From NCBI GenBank assembly GCA_963556145.1, contig OY744470.1, forward strand, positions 5,766,001 to 5,830,000: DNA of 64,000 bases. The letters are read 5' to 3'. This DNA is from Hygrocybe punicea (taxonomy: Eukaryota > Basidiomycota > Agaricomycetes > Agaricales > Hygrophoraceae). Below are positions 33,768 to 43,951 of the stretch, one piece after another. The position numbers were made by a program, and so were the translations under genes. The notes beneath the pieces were generated by a model. It was not told where the DNA came from and made no database searches. It was given only the letters and a program-made list of their open reading frames with translations. Each line of letters starts with the position of its first letter. Position 1 is the first letter of the stretch.

Positions 33768-34850
33768 TTGTTGTGGCTGAGAATAAACATTGTTACTTTG
33801 GTGACTAAAACAGAAATTTGCTGAAATTGGCATGTAAGTATAACTTTCATTCGAGCAAAAAATACACACCTGCGGAGATCAGTTTGGCGGTTCTGAACCA
33901 TTTGTGAACCGTTTTGACACCCAGGGGTTACCTGAACCCCAAACCAGACCCAGGGTTCAGTTCAGCCCAAGTTCCTGGACTGAACCGAACTTCCAGTGAT
34001 ACGGTTTCCACATCTATGACCCCAGATAGAGAGATAATAAAAGATGAAAACGTCACAAAGGTGCAAACGGGACTTGGGACACTCCCGACGATAACACGAT
34101 AATGTGCAATAATATGCACGATAAAATGAACAAACGCGAAGAGTCACGAGACAACGCAATGTCGCAATGCAATGATAAACAAGGATCGGACGACTTAGCT
34201 GGGTGTCCTAGATGACAGTGCGATACGCAGGGATTATGCAATGAGACAAAGGTTCTGCGCTATGACTTAGGTCGCAATAGCAAAGAGTACGCAATGAGGA
34301 GAGACGAAGATTTGAGCAAGAATGACTGGATCTTTTTAAACTTAAGACGCAAACTGGTGGAGAGGGGAGAACTGGGTTCTTCGTTCTTTTTGCTACTACA
34401 AAACATTCTTTATATTCTAAAGGGATAGGGGTTTAAGGGTGGATGATTGAAATAGAAACGCAGCGAGATATTGCATGAAAGTGATGAAATGGAAATGGAA
34501 AAGTCGGCAAAAAATAGAAGATAAACCAGATGAATTACATTTCTGGTATCGAACTCGGTGTCCGAAAGTATAGGACATTTTTAATGGTGGTGTTTTGAGA
34601 CCGGGTCGTGTGGTTAAGATACAGCAAAGATGTTGTAGTTACGTGCGCATTGATCAGCGTAAGTTGCTGGTCGCGGGCAGCGCACTGATGTTTTGCATGT
34701 ACGCGGGATGCGGAAGGGTCATAGGGAAACTAGGATTAAGCATATGAGAGATTCCGTGCCCAAAGGGAGAGACTGCGTATCATCAGTTCAGGTTGGAGTT
34801 CGAACTGGGTTTGGATTGGTTCTGAACCAAACTTTGGCAGCACTAGACTA
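33768..34850 (+). repeat. Repeat R, copy 1, split by a solo LTR
   Basis: Matches 46831-47135 in 'GTTGTGGCTGAGAATAAAC', 'GACTAAAACAGAAATTTGC' and the GGTTCAGTTCAG-type tail, which resumes at 34783-34850 after a 786-base insertion. Confidence 0.6.
33997..34782. mobile_element. Solo LTR-like insertion (786 bases)
   Basis: Begins TGATAC and ends GTATCA, interrupting repeat R. Flanks CCAG and TCAG could be a decayed target duplication. An inverted partial copy lies at about 36430-36590. Confidence 0.5.
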
Positions 34851-34889
34851 GGCGTGGAGGTTGGGTCTTCTGCATATCTGGCAAACTGT

Positions 34890-36175
34890 ATCATTTAGTT
34901 GGGTCTATATGTCCTGATGAAGGCGTTCCTCCTGCATACACTCAGTTGTACATATATGACTCTCAACTTGCTTTGCGTCAATGGATGAATCGGAATAACA
35001 ATTTGCAAAAGGATCCTATGCAGCCACCCAGACCATGCTCCCTGATAATCATCATTACACAACTAGTTCTGGCCATGCTTATGAGATACCCCATGACTTC
35101 CCTGATGCACCCAATGTGGAGGTGAGGCTCCATGTAGTACCTGGTCAGACCTCGTGTGTTTATGACGCTCCTACTTCAGATGAGGTTGCTGTCATACTGG
35201 AACCGCTAGTGCCGCAACATAATTCTGCACACCTGATCTTCAGATCTTGCATGAATTGACAATGGATATCTGGTGTATTCTCCTTTGCACTACGTTTTAC
35301 TGTTTCCTCACAGATCTAATGGATGGCATCAAGAGCTTTATCATTGTGTGCTGCCTGATCCAAATGCATGTGCGGATTGGAATACCCCACATATTTCTCA
35401 AACTCAATATCATGTGTGCCATTTGTATACTGGCCAGAATGAATATCCGACTATTCATTGTTGTGGCAAACTGTTCCAACAGTATGTTGTGGACATGTGG
35501 GCATCTGCTGATCAAACTCAGTTGTCATTCCTCCATTTCTTGGACAGAGAACTGTTCTCCCCTCTTCATACATTGGTGGTCAATGAAGTATGCAACAACG
35601 TTATCAAGATGCTATGGCCATTGTGCAATTTTACTGAAAGGTCAATCTATTCATTACAATGACAGCAAATCCAAATTGGCCAGAAATCCAGGGGGGAGTT
35701 ACTACCTGGTCAGACAGCATACGATCACCCCAACTTAGTAGCTTGCATTTTCAAGTTTAAAAAAAATGAACTAATTAATAACATCTATAAGAAGAAGACT
35801 TTTGGGTCCATCTGCGCATACATCTACATCATTGAGTTCCAGAAGTGTGGCTTGCCCCATTTCCATCTTCTGGTTATTCTTAATAGAAGCAACAGACTCC
35901 ATACACCTGAAGACATTGACACATGTATTTCTGCCCAATGGCCTGACCCAGAAAAGAGCCCACAGCTTTTCAAGACCATCAAGTGATGCATGGTCCATGG
36001 ACCATGTGGCAATGTCAACCTCGCTTCACCTTGCGTGAAGAATGGTTGCTGTTCAAAGGGTACCCTCAATCCTTCCAGGAGGTCACAAACATTGGAAAAT
36101 GGCTACCCGCTGATACACAGCTTCCCCCTTTGGGCATGGAATCTCTCATATGGCCATTCCTAACTTTTCTATGAC
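34890..36175 (+). pseudogene. Helitron Rep (HUH) and upstream region, degenerate
   Basis: Frames in turn encode 'LYIYDSQLALRQWMNRN', 'PLHYVLLFPHRSNGWHQEL', 'LFQQYVVDMWASADQ' and 'IIEFQKCGLPHFHLLVILN', with the HUH motif His-Phe-His at 35858-35866, then 'MVHGPCGNVNLASPC'. This is the order found in fungal Helitron Rep-helicase proteins. Frame changes and stops show it is dead, and it ends before the replication tyrosines and helicase. LTR-like fragments flank it on both sides. Confidence 0.7.
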
Positions 36176-36429
36176 TCTTCTGCATCCAGCATATGCGTGA
36201 AACATCCATGCATCACACACAACCTGCGCGACTTACACCAATTTACATGCACATGGCTTCGTCATTCTGGCTGTATCTTAACAGCCTGGTCTCAACACAA
36301 TGAAACATCAGCGTTAAACATGTTCTACATGTTCAGAGACTGAGTCCGATGCAAGAAATGTAATTTGCCTGGTCTCTTCTCTTCATTTCACCGACTTTCA
36401 TGTGATATTTGCCTTTATTTGCAATCCTT

Positions 36430-36590
36430 CGCTATTATTCTGTTGTCATTTTGTCACTTTCATGTGATCTCACTGCATTTCTATTTGACTCATCCACCCT
36501 TAAATCCCTATCCATTTATGGTATAAAATAATGTCTTGTAGTAGCAAAAAGGTTAAGAACCCAGTTCTCCCCCCTCCACTATTGAACACT
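36430..36590 (-). repeat. Inverted fragment of the solo LTR at 33997-34782
   Basis: Its complement matches about 34335-34500 through CATCCACCCTTAAA, TTTTGTAGTAGCAAAAA-type and GAACCCAGTTCTCCCC words. Confidence 0.55.
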
Positions 36591-36636
36591 TTAGTTCTAA
36601 AAAACATTATTCTCAACTCAGCCCACACAGGAAGCC

Positions 36637-36900
36637 GATGAGTATTTTTTGTGATCAAATAATGTGCAAATATCCACTCACATTTTAAAATTATTTGCAT
36701 TGTCATCTCCCTTGTGAAAATATTGTACAAAATAATGTTTTCTAAATGCAGTATTCATACAGAAAATAGTGCAGATATAAAATACAATTATTTAGGCCTG
36801 TATTGTTTTTATTATTGTGTACATGTATTTAGAAAAAAGAAAATGACCAAAATATTTAGGATTTCTGGCCAGATATCTATGGATCTTATGGTCAGGCAGA
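36637..36900 (+). repeat. Repeat L, copy 1
   Basis: AT-rich; about 80% similar by eye to the complement of 45853-46130 ('TTATTTAGGCCT', 'AATATTTAGGATTTCT', 'CAGATATCTATGG'). The chromovirus lies at its right edge. Confidence 0.6.
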
Positions 36901-36910
36901 TCTTCAAGAC

Positions 36911-37466
36911 TGTTAGAGGCGTGCAACTCCGGAAGGATCGGAGTTCTTCGGAGGAGCGGAGACGTCAACTCTTGAAGTAGGTTCACTACTTCCTTAAGTC
37001 GTATTGAGAAGACGTGGACGGAGCGGAGTTAGTCCGGAGTTCCGGACTAAGTACTAAGATAACTAATGAGCTTAAGGGAAAGCCTTAAGTTTGAGAGTGG
37101 GTAAGAAATAAGGAACTCAAGTTAATTTTCTGAACGGAGTTACAGGACATTGTAGTTCTAGTTTATATACTTGGTAGACTAATTGTCATGTCCTTGGAGA
37201 CGTGAAGACAATATGAATTCCGGAAAGAGGACCGGAGTTCGGAAGAAAATAAAAGGGATAAAAGGTTGCTATGTACGGTGACAAGTAAACAAAGGGGAGG
37301 AAGAGAAAAGGAGGTCGGAGTAAACGGAGATGGGGAAGAATAGTAATTAACAAGAGAAGAACAATAACGTACGCGAGAAGATAAGATAAGATAAGATAAG
37401 ATAAGTCGGCGGAAAAGTCCGGAGCGGAGTTCGTCGGAATCCGGCGGAGCTGCATGGGATATGACA
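36911..37466 (-). repeat. Chromovirus 3' LTR
   Basis: 556 bases, same as 43391-43946. Includes five GATAA repeats at 37380-37405 and a TATA element (GTATATAAAC on the sense strand) at about 37161-37170. Confidence 0.95.
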
Positions 37467-37484
37467 GTATCTCCCCCTTAGCGT
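37467..37484 (-). promoter_or_regulatory. 3' polypurine tract
   Basis: The sense strand reads ACGCTAAGGGGGAGATAC directly against the 3' LTR. A near copy lies in pol at 40048-40065. Confidence 0.75.
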
Positions 37485-37551
37485 CGAACCCTTGAGACGC
37501 CTGTGGAACAAAGGGAGAACCGCAGCGGAGTTCAAAGCGGAGGGCCTACGG

Positions 37552-37558
37552 TATAAAA
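37552..37558 (+). promoter_or_regulatory. TATA box of the antisense gene
   Basis: GGTATAAAAC lies 31 bases before the ATG at 37589, outside the LTR, in the correct orientation for the plus-strand gene. Confidence 0.6.
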
Positions 37559-37588
37559 CAAACTCCTGGCCAGGAGACAACCCAAAAA

Positions 37589-38422
37589 ATGTCGTCCTCG
37601 CAATTATCGTCCTCGCAAGAGATAGCCGCGCGCATCAAGGAGATGGAGCGCGAATTCGCCGAAATGAGGGCGAAAGAGGAGGCAGAAGAACAGAGAAAAG
37701 CGGAGGACGAGAGGAAGAAGGCGGAAGAGGAGAGGAGACAGAAGATCCAGGCGGAGGCGATGAAAAGGGTGGAGGAGGAAATGAAGAAGAAAACGGCGGC
37801 GGAGGAGGAGAAAAAGAAAGTGGAGGCGGCGGAGGAGGGGCCCTCAAGTGCGGAGAAGGGGAAGAGAAAAAGAGACGGGTAAGCAAAGGCACATAAATGA
37901 AAGACCGGAGTTGACTACAGAAGCAGGGCCGTACAATGCAAGGCGTGCGCGGAACGCCGGGAAAACTGCGTGTGGCCCGCGTCCGGAAAGGCGCGGAGTT
38001 GCGATGCATGCAAGAAGAGAAAAGCGCGATGTGAGGTAGATGGTGAAGAGGATGGAGTGAAGAAGAAAAAGAAAAAGGAGGAAAAGGAGGAATCCGGATC
38101 GGAGTACCGCGGAGTGGAGCCCGCGGTAAAGAAACCACTGACAAGGACGGAGCAGCTTCTTCACAAGCTGCTCCGGGCGACAGAAGAAAACACGGCGATG
38201 TTGGGACGGGTCGCGGAGGCATGCGAGGGGGTATGGGACACCGTGGAGGATCTCCGCGAACATGCGGCTCAATGGGCCGACCATCTGAGGAACTTAGAGT
38301 TCCTCAGAGATAATTCATACGAGCTCCGGAAGTACACTCCGGAGTCCGAGGACATCGCGCCGGAGGAGACGGAAACGGAGTGGGAAGAGGGGGATTTTTT
38401 GAGGAAAGGAGGAAAACCTTGA
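37589..38422 (+). CDS. Antisense accessory gene: coiled-coil, Zn2Cys6-like protein
   Basis: A two-exon gene (37589-37878 and 37921-38422, 263 residues) opposite in direction to gag-pol. The 42-base intron starts GTAAGC and ends CTACAG; joining the exons keeps the frame. Residues 1-95 are a highly charged Glu/Lys/Ala coiled coil. At about residues 101-127 six cysteines have spacing CX2CX6CX10CX2CX6C, within the Zn2Cys6 consensus, and the second half (SCDACKKRKARCE) looks like the basic first half of Gal4-type clusters. A second helical stretch follows ('LLHKLLRATEENTAMLGRV'). It has its own TATA box. It ends 31 bases from the integrase stop, tail to tail. A DNA- or RNA-binding role is inference. 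Confidence 0.65.
37879..37920 (+). other. 42-base intron of the antisense gene
   Basis: GTAAGC donor, CTACAG acceptor, TTGAC branch-like word just before the acceptor. The first cysteine pair lies only 15 bases into exon 2 and is in frame only after splicing. Confidence 0.6.
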
Positions 38423-38453
38423 AACAGTCTGCGAAAATCGTAAATAGACAGAA

Positions 38454-39970
38454 TTAATAGGACGGGCCCGGTTTCGAAGGATAAGCGGAGTGAAAGTCCG
38501 AAACGAGCTCAGTAGCATGTCCAAGTTCGGAGGCCAAGATCCAAGAAGTTTCTTCGTCAGTGCCTTCGTAGCCCTCCCAACGTACAAGGTACAGTAGCTT
38601 GCAAGCACGACGGCGGTTGTCGATCTTGGAATCGAGTATTTCGGAGATCTCAAACTCCGGTTCTCCGTCGACAACGATCGGAGGAGGCAGAGGTTGGACA
38701 CGGTTAGGAATGGTATTCGGAGTCGCCGGTTCGAGCTGAGAGACATGATAGACCGGGTGAACAGAGCGGAGAGCCTCCGGAAGACGGAGGGTATATGAGT
38801 GAGTACCGGCCTTAGCAATAACTTCAAAAGGCCCCAAGTTCTTCTCAGAAAGTTTCTTGGAGGGTCTAGTAGTCCGGAAATGCTCAGCTTTGACGTAGAC
38901 GGAATCTGAAACCTTGAAGTTCGGAGGCGGAGCGTGCTTCAAGTCCGCGTAGTGTTGATAACGTTGTTGTGCCTCAGAGATGGTTTGTCGAAGTTGTTGA
39001 TGTAACTCATCGAGGTCCACAGCGAATTTTCGTGCGTGGGCGGAGGAGAGGTTGCGCTCCGGGTGAACGGAAAGGTTAGGGTGGTAACCTTTATTGGCAA
39101 AGAAAGGAGAAACTCCGGTAGTGGCGTTTGGAGCGTTGTTGTAAGCAAATTCCGCAAGAGGAAGGAGGGACGACCAATTATCTTGCTGATAATTGCAATA
39201 AACGCGGAGATATTGCTCAAGGGTTTGATTGACGCGTTCCGTTTGGCCATCGCCTTCAGGATGATAACTGGAGGTAAAGTGGAGTTTCATGTCGAGGGCC
39301 TTTCCGAGAGACCGGAAAAAATGGGAAACAAATTCCGTGCCTCTATCGGAGGTGACGTGACTAGGAACTCCGTGCTTAGAAAAAACGTGAATAAGGAAAA
39401 GATGTGCGAGTTGGGGGGAAGTAATCGTATCGTAAGTTGGAATAAAGATCCCTTGCTTGGAAAGACGGTCAACCACAACTAGGATGGCCGTAAATCCTTC
39501 GGAGTCCGGAAGTTGTTCGATGAAATCCATGGAAATTGAATTCCATGGTTTCTCCGGAATAGGGAGCTGCTTAAGCAATCCGTAAGGACGATGCCGAGGG
39601 GTTTTGGATCTCGTGCAGGTTGTGCAAGACTTGCAGTAATCACGGACAAAAGTCCGGAGTCCGGGCCAGGTGTATTCCCGCCGGATGATTTCGAGAGTCT
39701 TATTTTGCCCGAAGTGTCCTGCAGTAGGATGATCATGTTTGGAACGCAAAATCCGGAGTCGTAGGTCATTGACATCGGGGACATAGATACGATTATCGAG
39801 GCGTAGAAAACCTAAATCGTCGATAGACCATCGAGGATCTGGGCCGGAGGTCGTACGGGAAACATGTCCGGAGGCAATAGGATCAACCTGTAGTCCGGGG
39901 ATGATATCGGAGTGAAGGGAATCGACGTCTATGGTGAATCCGGCGCCAAGGACTACATCTTCGAGGAAGT
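38454..39970 (-). CDS. Integrase with C-terminal chromodomain
   Basis: The open frame begins upstream of the first ATG at 39749. Zinc-binding HHCC is seen as HPTAGH and CKSCTTC. The catalytic triad is D in 'SMDFIEQLPD', D in 'TSDRGTEFVS' and E in 'GQTERVNQTLEQYL'. The tail has a GPF/Y-type 'LGPFEVIAKAG' and a chromodomain ('FEISEILDSK...YLVRWEGY...TSW'), marking the chromovirus clade, whose chromodomains direct insertion toward heterochromatin. It lies in the -1 frame relative to the preceding pol frame. No damage is seen inside it. Confidence 0.9.
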
Positions 39971-42179
39971 CGCTCGGAGGGACGAAGCCAATTGTTCCGG
40001 CCCAAAAACAGGGCGGAAATTGTGAGGATTGGCTTTGGCGTAGTCGCTATCTCCCCCTTTAGCGTAGACGTCCCAGCGTCGAGTAAGGGTATCGGGCTTA
40101 GTGCCAAGCTTGCCTGGGCGAAAGCGGATAACAAAGTTGAAGCGGGAAAGGAACTCCGACCAGCGGGCTTGACGGCGGGTAAGCAAGCGGACGGTGGAGA
40201 AGTACTCCAAATTTTTGTGATCGGTGATAACGTCGACCGGAGTAGCAGTACCTTCCAAATAATGCCGCCAGGCAGTGAAAGCGTCGAAGATGGCAAGGAG
40301 TTCCTTGTCATGGGTATCGTAGTTCAACTCCGAGTCCGAAAGGGTACGAGACCGGAAAGCAACCGGATGAATTTCACCGTCAGGATGGCGTACGGAGAGA
40401 ATGGAAGCAACGGCGTAATTGGAAGCATCAGTCTCCACCAGAGTGTCAAACTCGGGTGACCAATGGGAAAGGATTGGGGCGGAAATGAAAGCGGATTTCA
40501 AGTCATTGAAGGCGGAACGACACTTATCATCGAAATTCAATTGTAACCCTTTACGAGTGAGCCGGGTAAGTGGAATAGTGATGGAGGAATAGTCCGGAAT
40601 GAAACGCCGGTAAAAATTGGCGAATCCAAGGAAGGATTGAACATCTTTGATCCTCCGGGGTTCCGGCCAATCCTGGATAGTTTGGACCTTGGCAGGATCC
40701 ACAGAAAGGCCTTGGGGGGAAAGAATGTAACCCAAGTATTCCACCGTGTCAACGCCAAAAGAGCACTTCTCGGCGTTGGCATAGAGGCCGTGTTTCCGGA
40801 GTCGTCGGAGGACCTCGCGGACATGGTCTACATGATCAGCGGGGTCATCGGAATAGATGAGGATGTCGTCAAGGTAAACAATGACAGAGATGTCAAGGAG
40901 GTCGGAAAAAATATCGTTGACAAAGTGTTGGAAGGCCGCCGGGGCGTTAGTAAGACCTTCCGGAATTACCAACCATTCAAACGAGCCATAGCGAGTGCGG
41001 AAAGCTGTTTTCCACTCATCACCTTCGGCAATCCGGACTAAATGGTAGGCGTGTTTAAGGTCGATTTTAGTGTAAATGCACGCAGTCCGGGGAGCGTCGA
41101 GAAGGTCCGCCGTAAGAGGGATAGGATAGCGGTCCTTCCTCGTGATACGATTGAGTCCTCGGAGATCTACGCAAAGTCGAAGACTTCCATTTTTCTTCCC
41201 AGAGAAAAGAATGGGAGCTCCGCAGGGAGAACGGGAGGAGCGGACGAAACCCGCCCGGAGATTCTTGTCAAGGAATTCCCGAAGGGTCTCGAGCTCTAAG
41301 GGTGAAATAGAGTAAATCAGGCCAAAAGGAGGTTTTGCACCATCCTCCAAATTAATTTTGAGGTCGTAAGGACGGTGTTCAGGGAGGTTCCAAGCCTTCG
41401 TTTTGCTAAAGACGTCAGCGAATTCGTGATACTCTTCAGGGATATTGTGAAGGTCCACGGAGGGTTCGGAGGACTCCGGAGGGCCGTAGCTTGCAGAGCG
41501 ACCGGTGGCATCAGGTAATCGGACTTCCATACGGAAGACCTGAGTGCCGGGTACTTTGCAACCACGCAAAAAGGCTTGAGCGCTGACAAAGGAGATGTCA
41601 GGCTTCGAAGCGGATGGTGAAGAAGGTTCAGGCGGAGTAGACAGAGAGGACGGAGGGGACGGAGGTCGTACTGGAGGGTCCGGAAGTGGTGCCTCGCTAG
41701 GCACCGGAGTCGACAACGGAGGCGCGGAATCAGAAGAACGGAATTTAACGCTATGCTCAACCCAGTCAATCAACGGATTGTATTTGGCAAGCCAGCTATA
41801 TCCAAGAACTGCGGAAACAGACGGATCCAACAGAGTGACCAAAAATTCTAAGATTAGAATTTCACCAGTAGAAAAACGGACAGAGATAGATACACATTTG
41901 TCGATGATTCCACCGGAGGAACCATCAAACAAGCGGAGGCGTTTCGGAGCAGTAGGAAAAATAGGAAGATTGTGAAGGGAACAAAATTCCGGGTCAATGA
42001 AACAATGCGTCGATCCACAATCCACAAGGGTAACGATAAGCGTAGTAGAATGATAAAGAGAAATCGTCAAGGAATCGTTAGAAAGAGCGGACGCGTTGAG
42101 TTTTACTTTCGGTAGCGCACAGTCAGGTTCAACGCAGCCTACATCCTGTGCCGGAGTATGCAGACTGCTCTCTATTTTT
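39953..42179 (-). CDS. Pol: protease, reverse transcriptase, RNase H
   Basis: Aspartic protease motif LVDCGSTHCFID near the start, with Cys at the middle position of the usual D-S/T-G. RT motifs: 'LCVDLRGLNRIT', 'IDLKHAYHLVRI' (first Asp), 'IPEGLTNAPAAFQ' and 'VIVYLDDILIYS' (catalytic YLDD). RNase H motifs: 'VETDASNYA', 'DKELLAI' and 'VITDHKNLEYF'. The frame overlaps the end of gag in the -1 phase and ends TAG at 39953-39955, just after 'EQLASSLRAT'. The integrase frame is then reached by stepping back one base. Catalytic residues look intact. Confidence 0.93.
40048..40065 (-). promoter_or_regulatory. Candidate central polypurine tract
   Basis: The sense strand reads ACGCTAAAGGGGGAGATA, the same as the 3' polypurine tract except for one extra A. 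It lies about 55% along the element, inside pol just after RNase H. Confidence 0.5.
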
Positions 42180-42180
42180 C
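42172..42180 (-). other. Candidate -1 frameshift site at the gag end
   Basis: The sense strand reads GGAAAAATAG: codons GAA AAA TAG in gag, with the pol frame one base back and open across the overlap. Not a perfect heptamer, but A-rich slippage next to a stop is typical. Confidence 0.4.
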
Positions 42181-43344
42181 CGGCTCCTCTAGAGAATCGG
42201 AACTAGAGACCGGAGGTGCGGAGGAAGTGGAGGCGGCGCGGGCGGCAACGCGAGTGGACGAATATTTGGCCTTGGTGCAATCCTTGGCCATGTGTCCGGC
42301 TCCTCCGCATATAATGCAGAGTTTATTGTCGATGCGGCGTTGACGTTCCGCGGGCTTGAGTTTACCATCCTTGCCTAGCTTATCGGCGTAGACAGGAGGG
42401 GTTTTCGGAGTGGTGGAGGAGGTACTACCGGAGTTGGTAGTTTTGGCAGGGGACTTCTTCTCGGAAGCTTTTTCGGTCGAAGACTTGGCCTTGGAAATAG
42501 AGGCTTTAGCAGAAGAGGATCCTGAAGCGCGGGAAATCTCCGATTTCCGTTCCCAATACCGGGCGTCAAGGAGTTGAGCCTTATCCTTCAGTTCGTAGAG
42601 GTTCTTTGGTTTCTCGGATTGGGCAAGTTGATCTTTGAGGCGATCCGGAAGTCCTCGGTAAAAAGAATGCCGTAAGGCACCAATGTCCCAGCCAGTCTGC
42701 GTAGCGAGACGATTGAAGTTAACGATATACTTCGCAATTCGTTGGTTATCCTCCATTACAAGGTTTTCCAACTCGTTCTCGGCGCTACCTTTAGGGTCCA
42801 GAGGTCCGAAATTATTCTGCAACTCCGTGCAGAAATCTCCATAATCGGACATGAAGTCTGGCGGATAGGTATCAATATCCGGGTTCTCCAAAAGGTAAGG
42901 CTCGAACCACGCAAGTGCGATCCCCTTGAGGTAGGAGAGGGCGAAGTTGACTTTGGCGCCGTCCGTTTGGAAAGCGGTTGGTCAGTCATTGAAGTTCAGT
43001 TGACACTGAACCAGGAAAGGGCGGAGTTTTGTCGGATCGGAGGCGTCAAACGTGTCCGGTTCTCGGACTTTGGTGCGTTGCTTGTCGTCTCCTTTGTTTC
43101 GGAGAGTAGTGGCTAGAAGAGCGATGGCCTCAGCAAGGTTGGTATCATCGCGATTAGGATTGCCCGGTCCGAGAGGATTGTTCTCTTCGAAGACTGGGCG
43201 CGGAAACGGTTCGTGTCTCGGAGTGTGAGTTTCTTCTAATGGAGAGACCGGGGTTATCGTTGGGCGTTGGGATGAGGTGTTTGCCGGTCGTGTAAGTCGA
43301 TAACGTGTGGGGGTTCTTCGTTGGGAGAAGCCTTGGAAAGACAT
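42172..43344 (-). CDS. Gag with CCHC zinc knuckle and one internal TGA
   Basis: ATG at 43344, ending TAG at 42172-42174. The central region has the Ty3-type capsid pattern 'VNFALSYLKGIALAWFEPYL'. Near the C-terminus is CIICGGAGHMAKDC (CX2CX4HX4C). An in-frame TGA at 42982-42984 sits where related gags usually have an Arg codon, consistent with CGA to TGA, followed by C (TGA-C, a context that can be leaky). The frame is otherwise open. Five A residues immediately precede the terminal TAG. Confidence 0.85.
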
Positions 43345-43368
43345 GATCAAATGTAAAGGGAATACGAC

Positions 43369-43378
43369 TCAAGAGTTG
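43369..43378 (-). other. Candidate self-priming binding site
   Basis: Twelve bases after the 5' LTR the sense strand reads CAACTCTTGA, perfectly complementary to TCAAGAGTTG inside the LTR (43446-43455). No tRNA-type TGG site is next to the LTR. Tf1/sushi-type chromoviruses prime with their own RNA. Confidence 0.4.
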
Positions 43379-43390
43379 TTCAGAAAATAC

Positions 43391-43946
43391 TGTTAGAGGC
43401 GTGCAACTCCGGAAGGATCGGAGTTCTTCGGAGGAGCGGAGACGTCAACTCTTGAAGTAGGTTCACTACTTCCTTAAGTCGTATTGAGAAGACGTGGACG
43501 GAGCGGAGTTAGTCCGGAGTTCCGGACTAAGTACTAAGATAACTAATGAGCTTAAGGGAAAGCCTTAAGTTTGAGAGTGGGTAAGAAATAAGGAACTCAA
43601 GTTAATTTTCTGAACGGAGTTACAGGACATTGTAGTTCTAGTTTATATACTTGGTAGACTAATTGTCATGTCCTTGGAGACGTGAAGACAATATGAATTC
43701 CGGAAAGAGGACCGGAGTTCGGAAGAAAATAAAAGGGATAAAAGGTTGCTATGTACGGTGACAAGTAAACAAAGGGGAGGAAGAGAAAAGGAGGTCGGAG
43801 TAAACGGAGATGGGGAAGAATAGTAATTAACAAGAGAAGAACAATAACGTACGCGAGAAGATAAGATAAGATAAGATAAGATAAGTCGGCGGAAAAGTCC
43901 GGAGCGGAGTTCGTCGGAATCCGGCGGAGCTGCATGGGATATGACA
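43391..43946 (-). repeat. Chromovirus 5' LTR
   Basis: 556 bases; TATA element at 43641-43650, GATAA array at 43860-43885. Followed by target duplication AAGAC. Confidence 0.95.
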
Positions 43947-43951
43947 AAGAC

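Larger units (their letters stand above)
36911..43946 (-). mobile_element. Complete Ty3/Gypsy chromovirus (7036 bases)
   Basis: LTRs of 556 bases (36911-37466 and 43391-43946) read identically line by line, start TGTTAG and end ATGACA, and are flanked by AAGAC (36906-36910 and 43947-43951). Sense is minus: 5' LTR, gag with CCHC knuckle, protease-RT-RNase H, integrase with C-terminal chromodomain, polypurine tract, 3' LTR. Two lesions or recoding points are seen: a TGA in gag and a one-base frame change between RNase H and integrase. An additional gene lies antisense between integrase and the 3' LTR. Insertion must be very recent. Confidence 0.95.

Noticed and set aside
37635..38222. Minus-strand 195-residue Ser/Pro frame over the antisense gene
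   Set aside because: It lies in the complement of the Glu/Lys-rich coiled coil and lacks the TATA, intron and cysteine evidence of the plus-strand gene.
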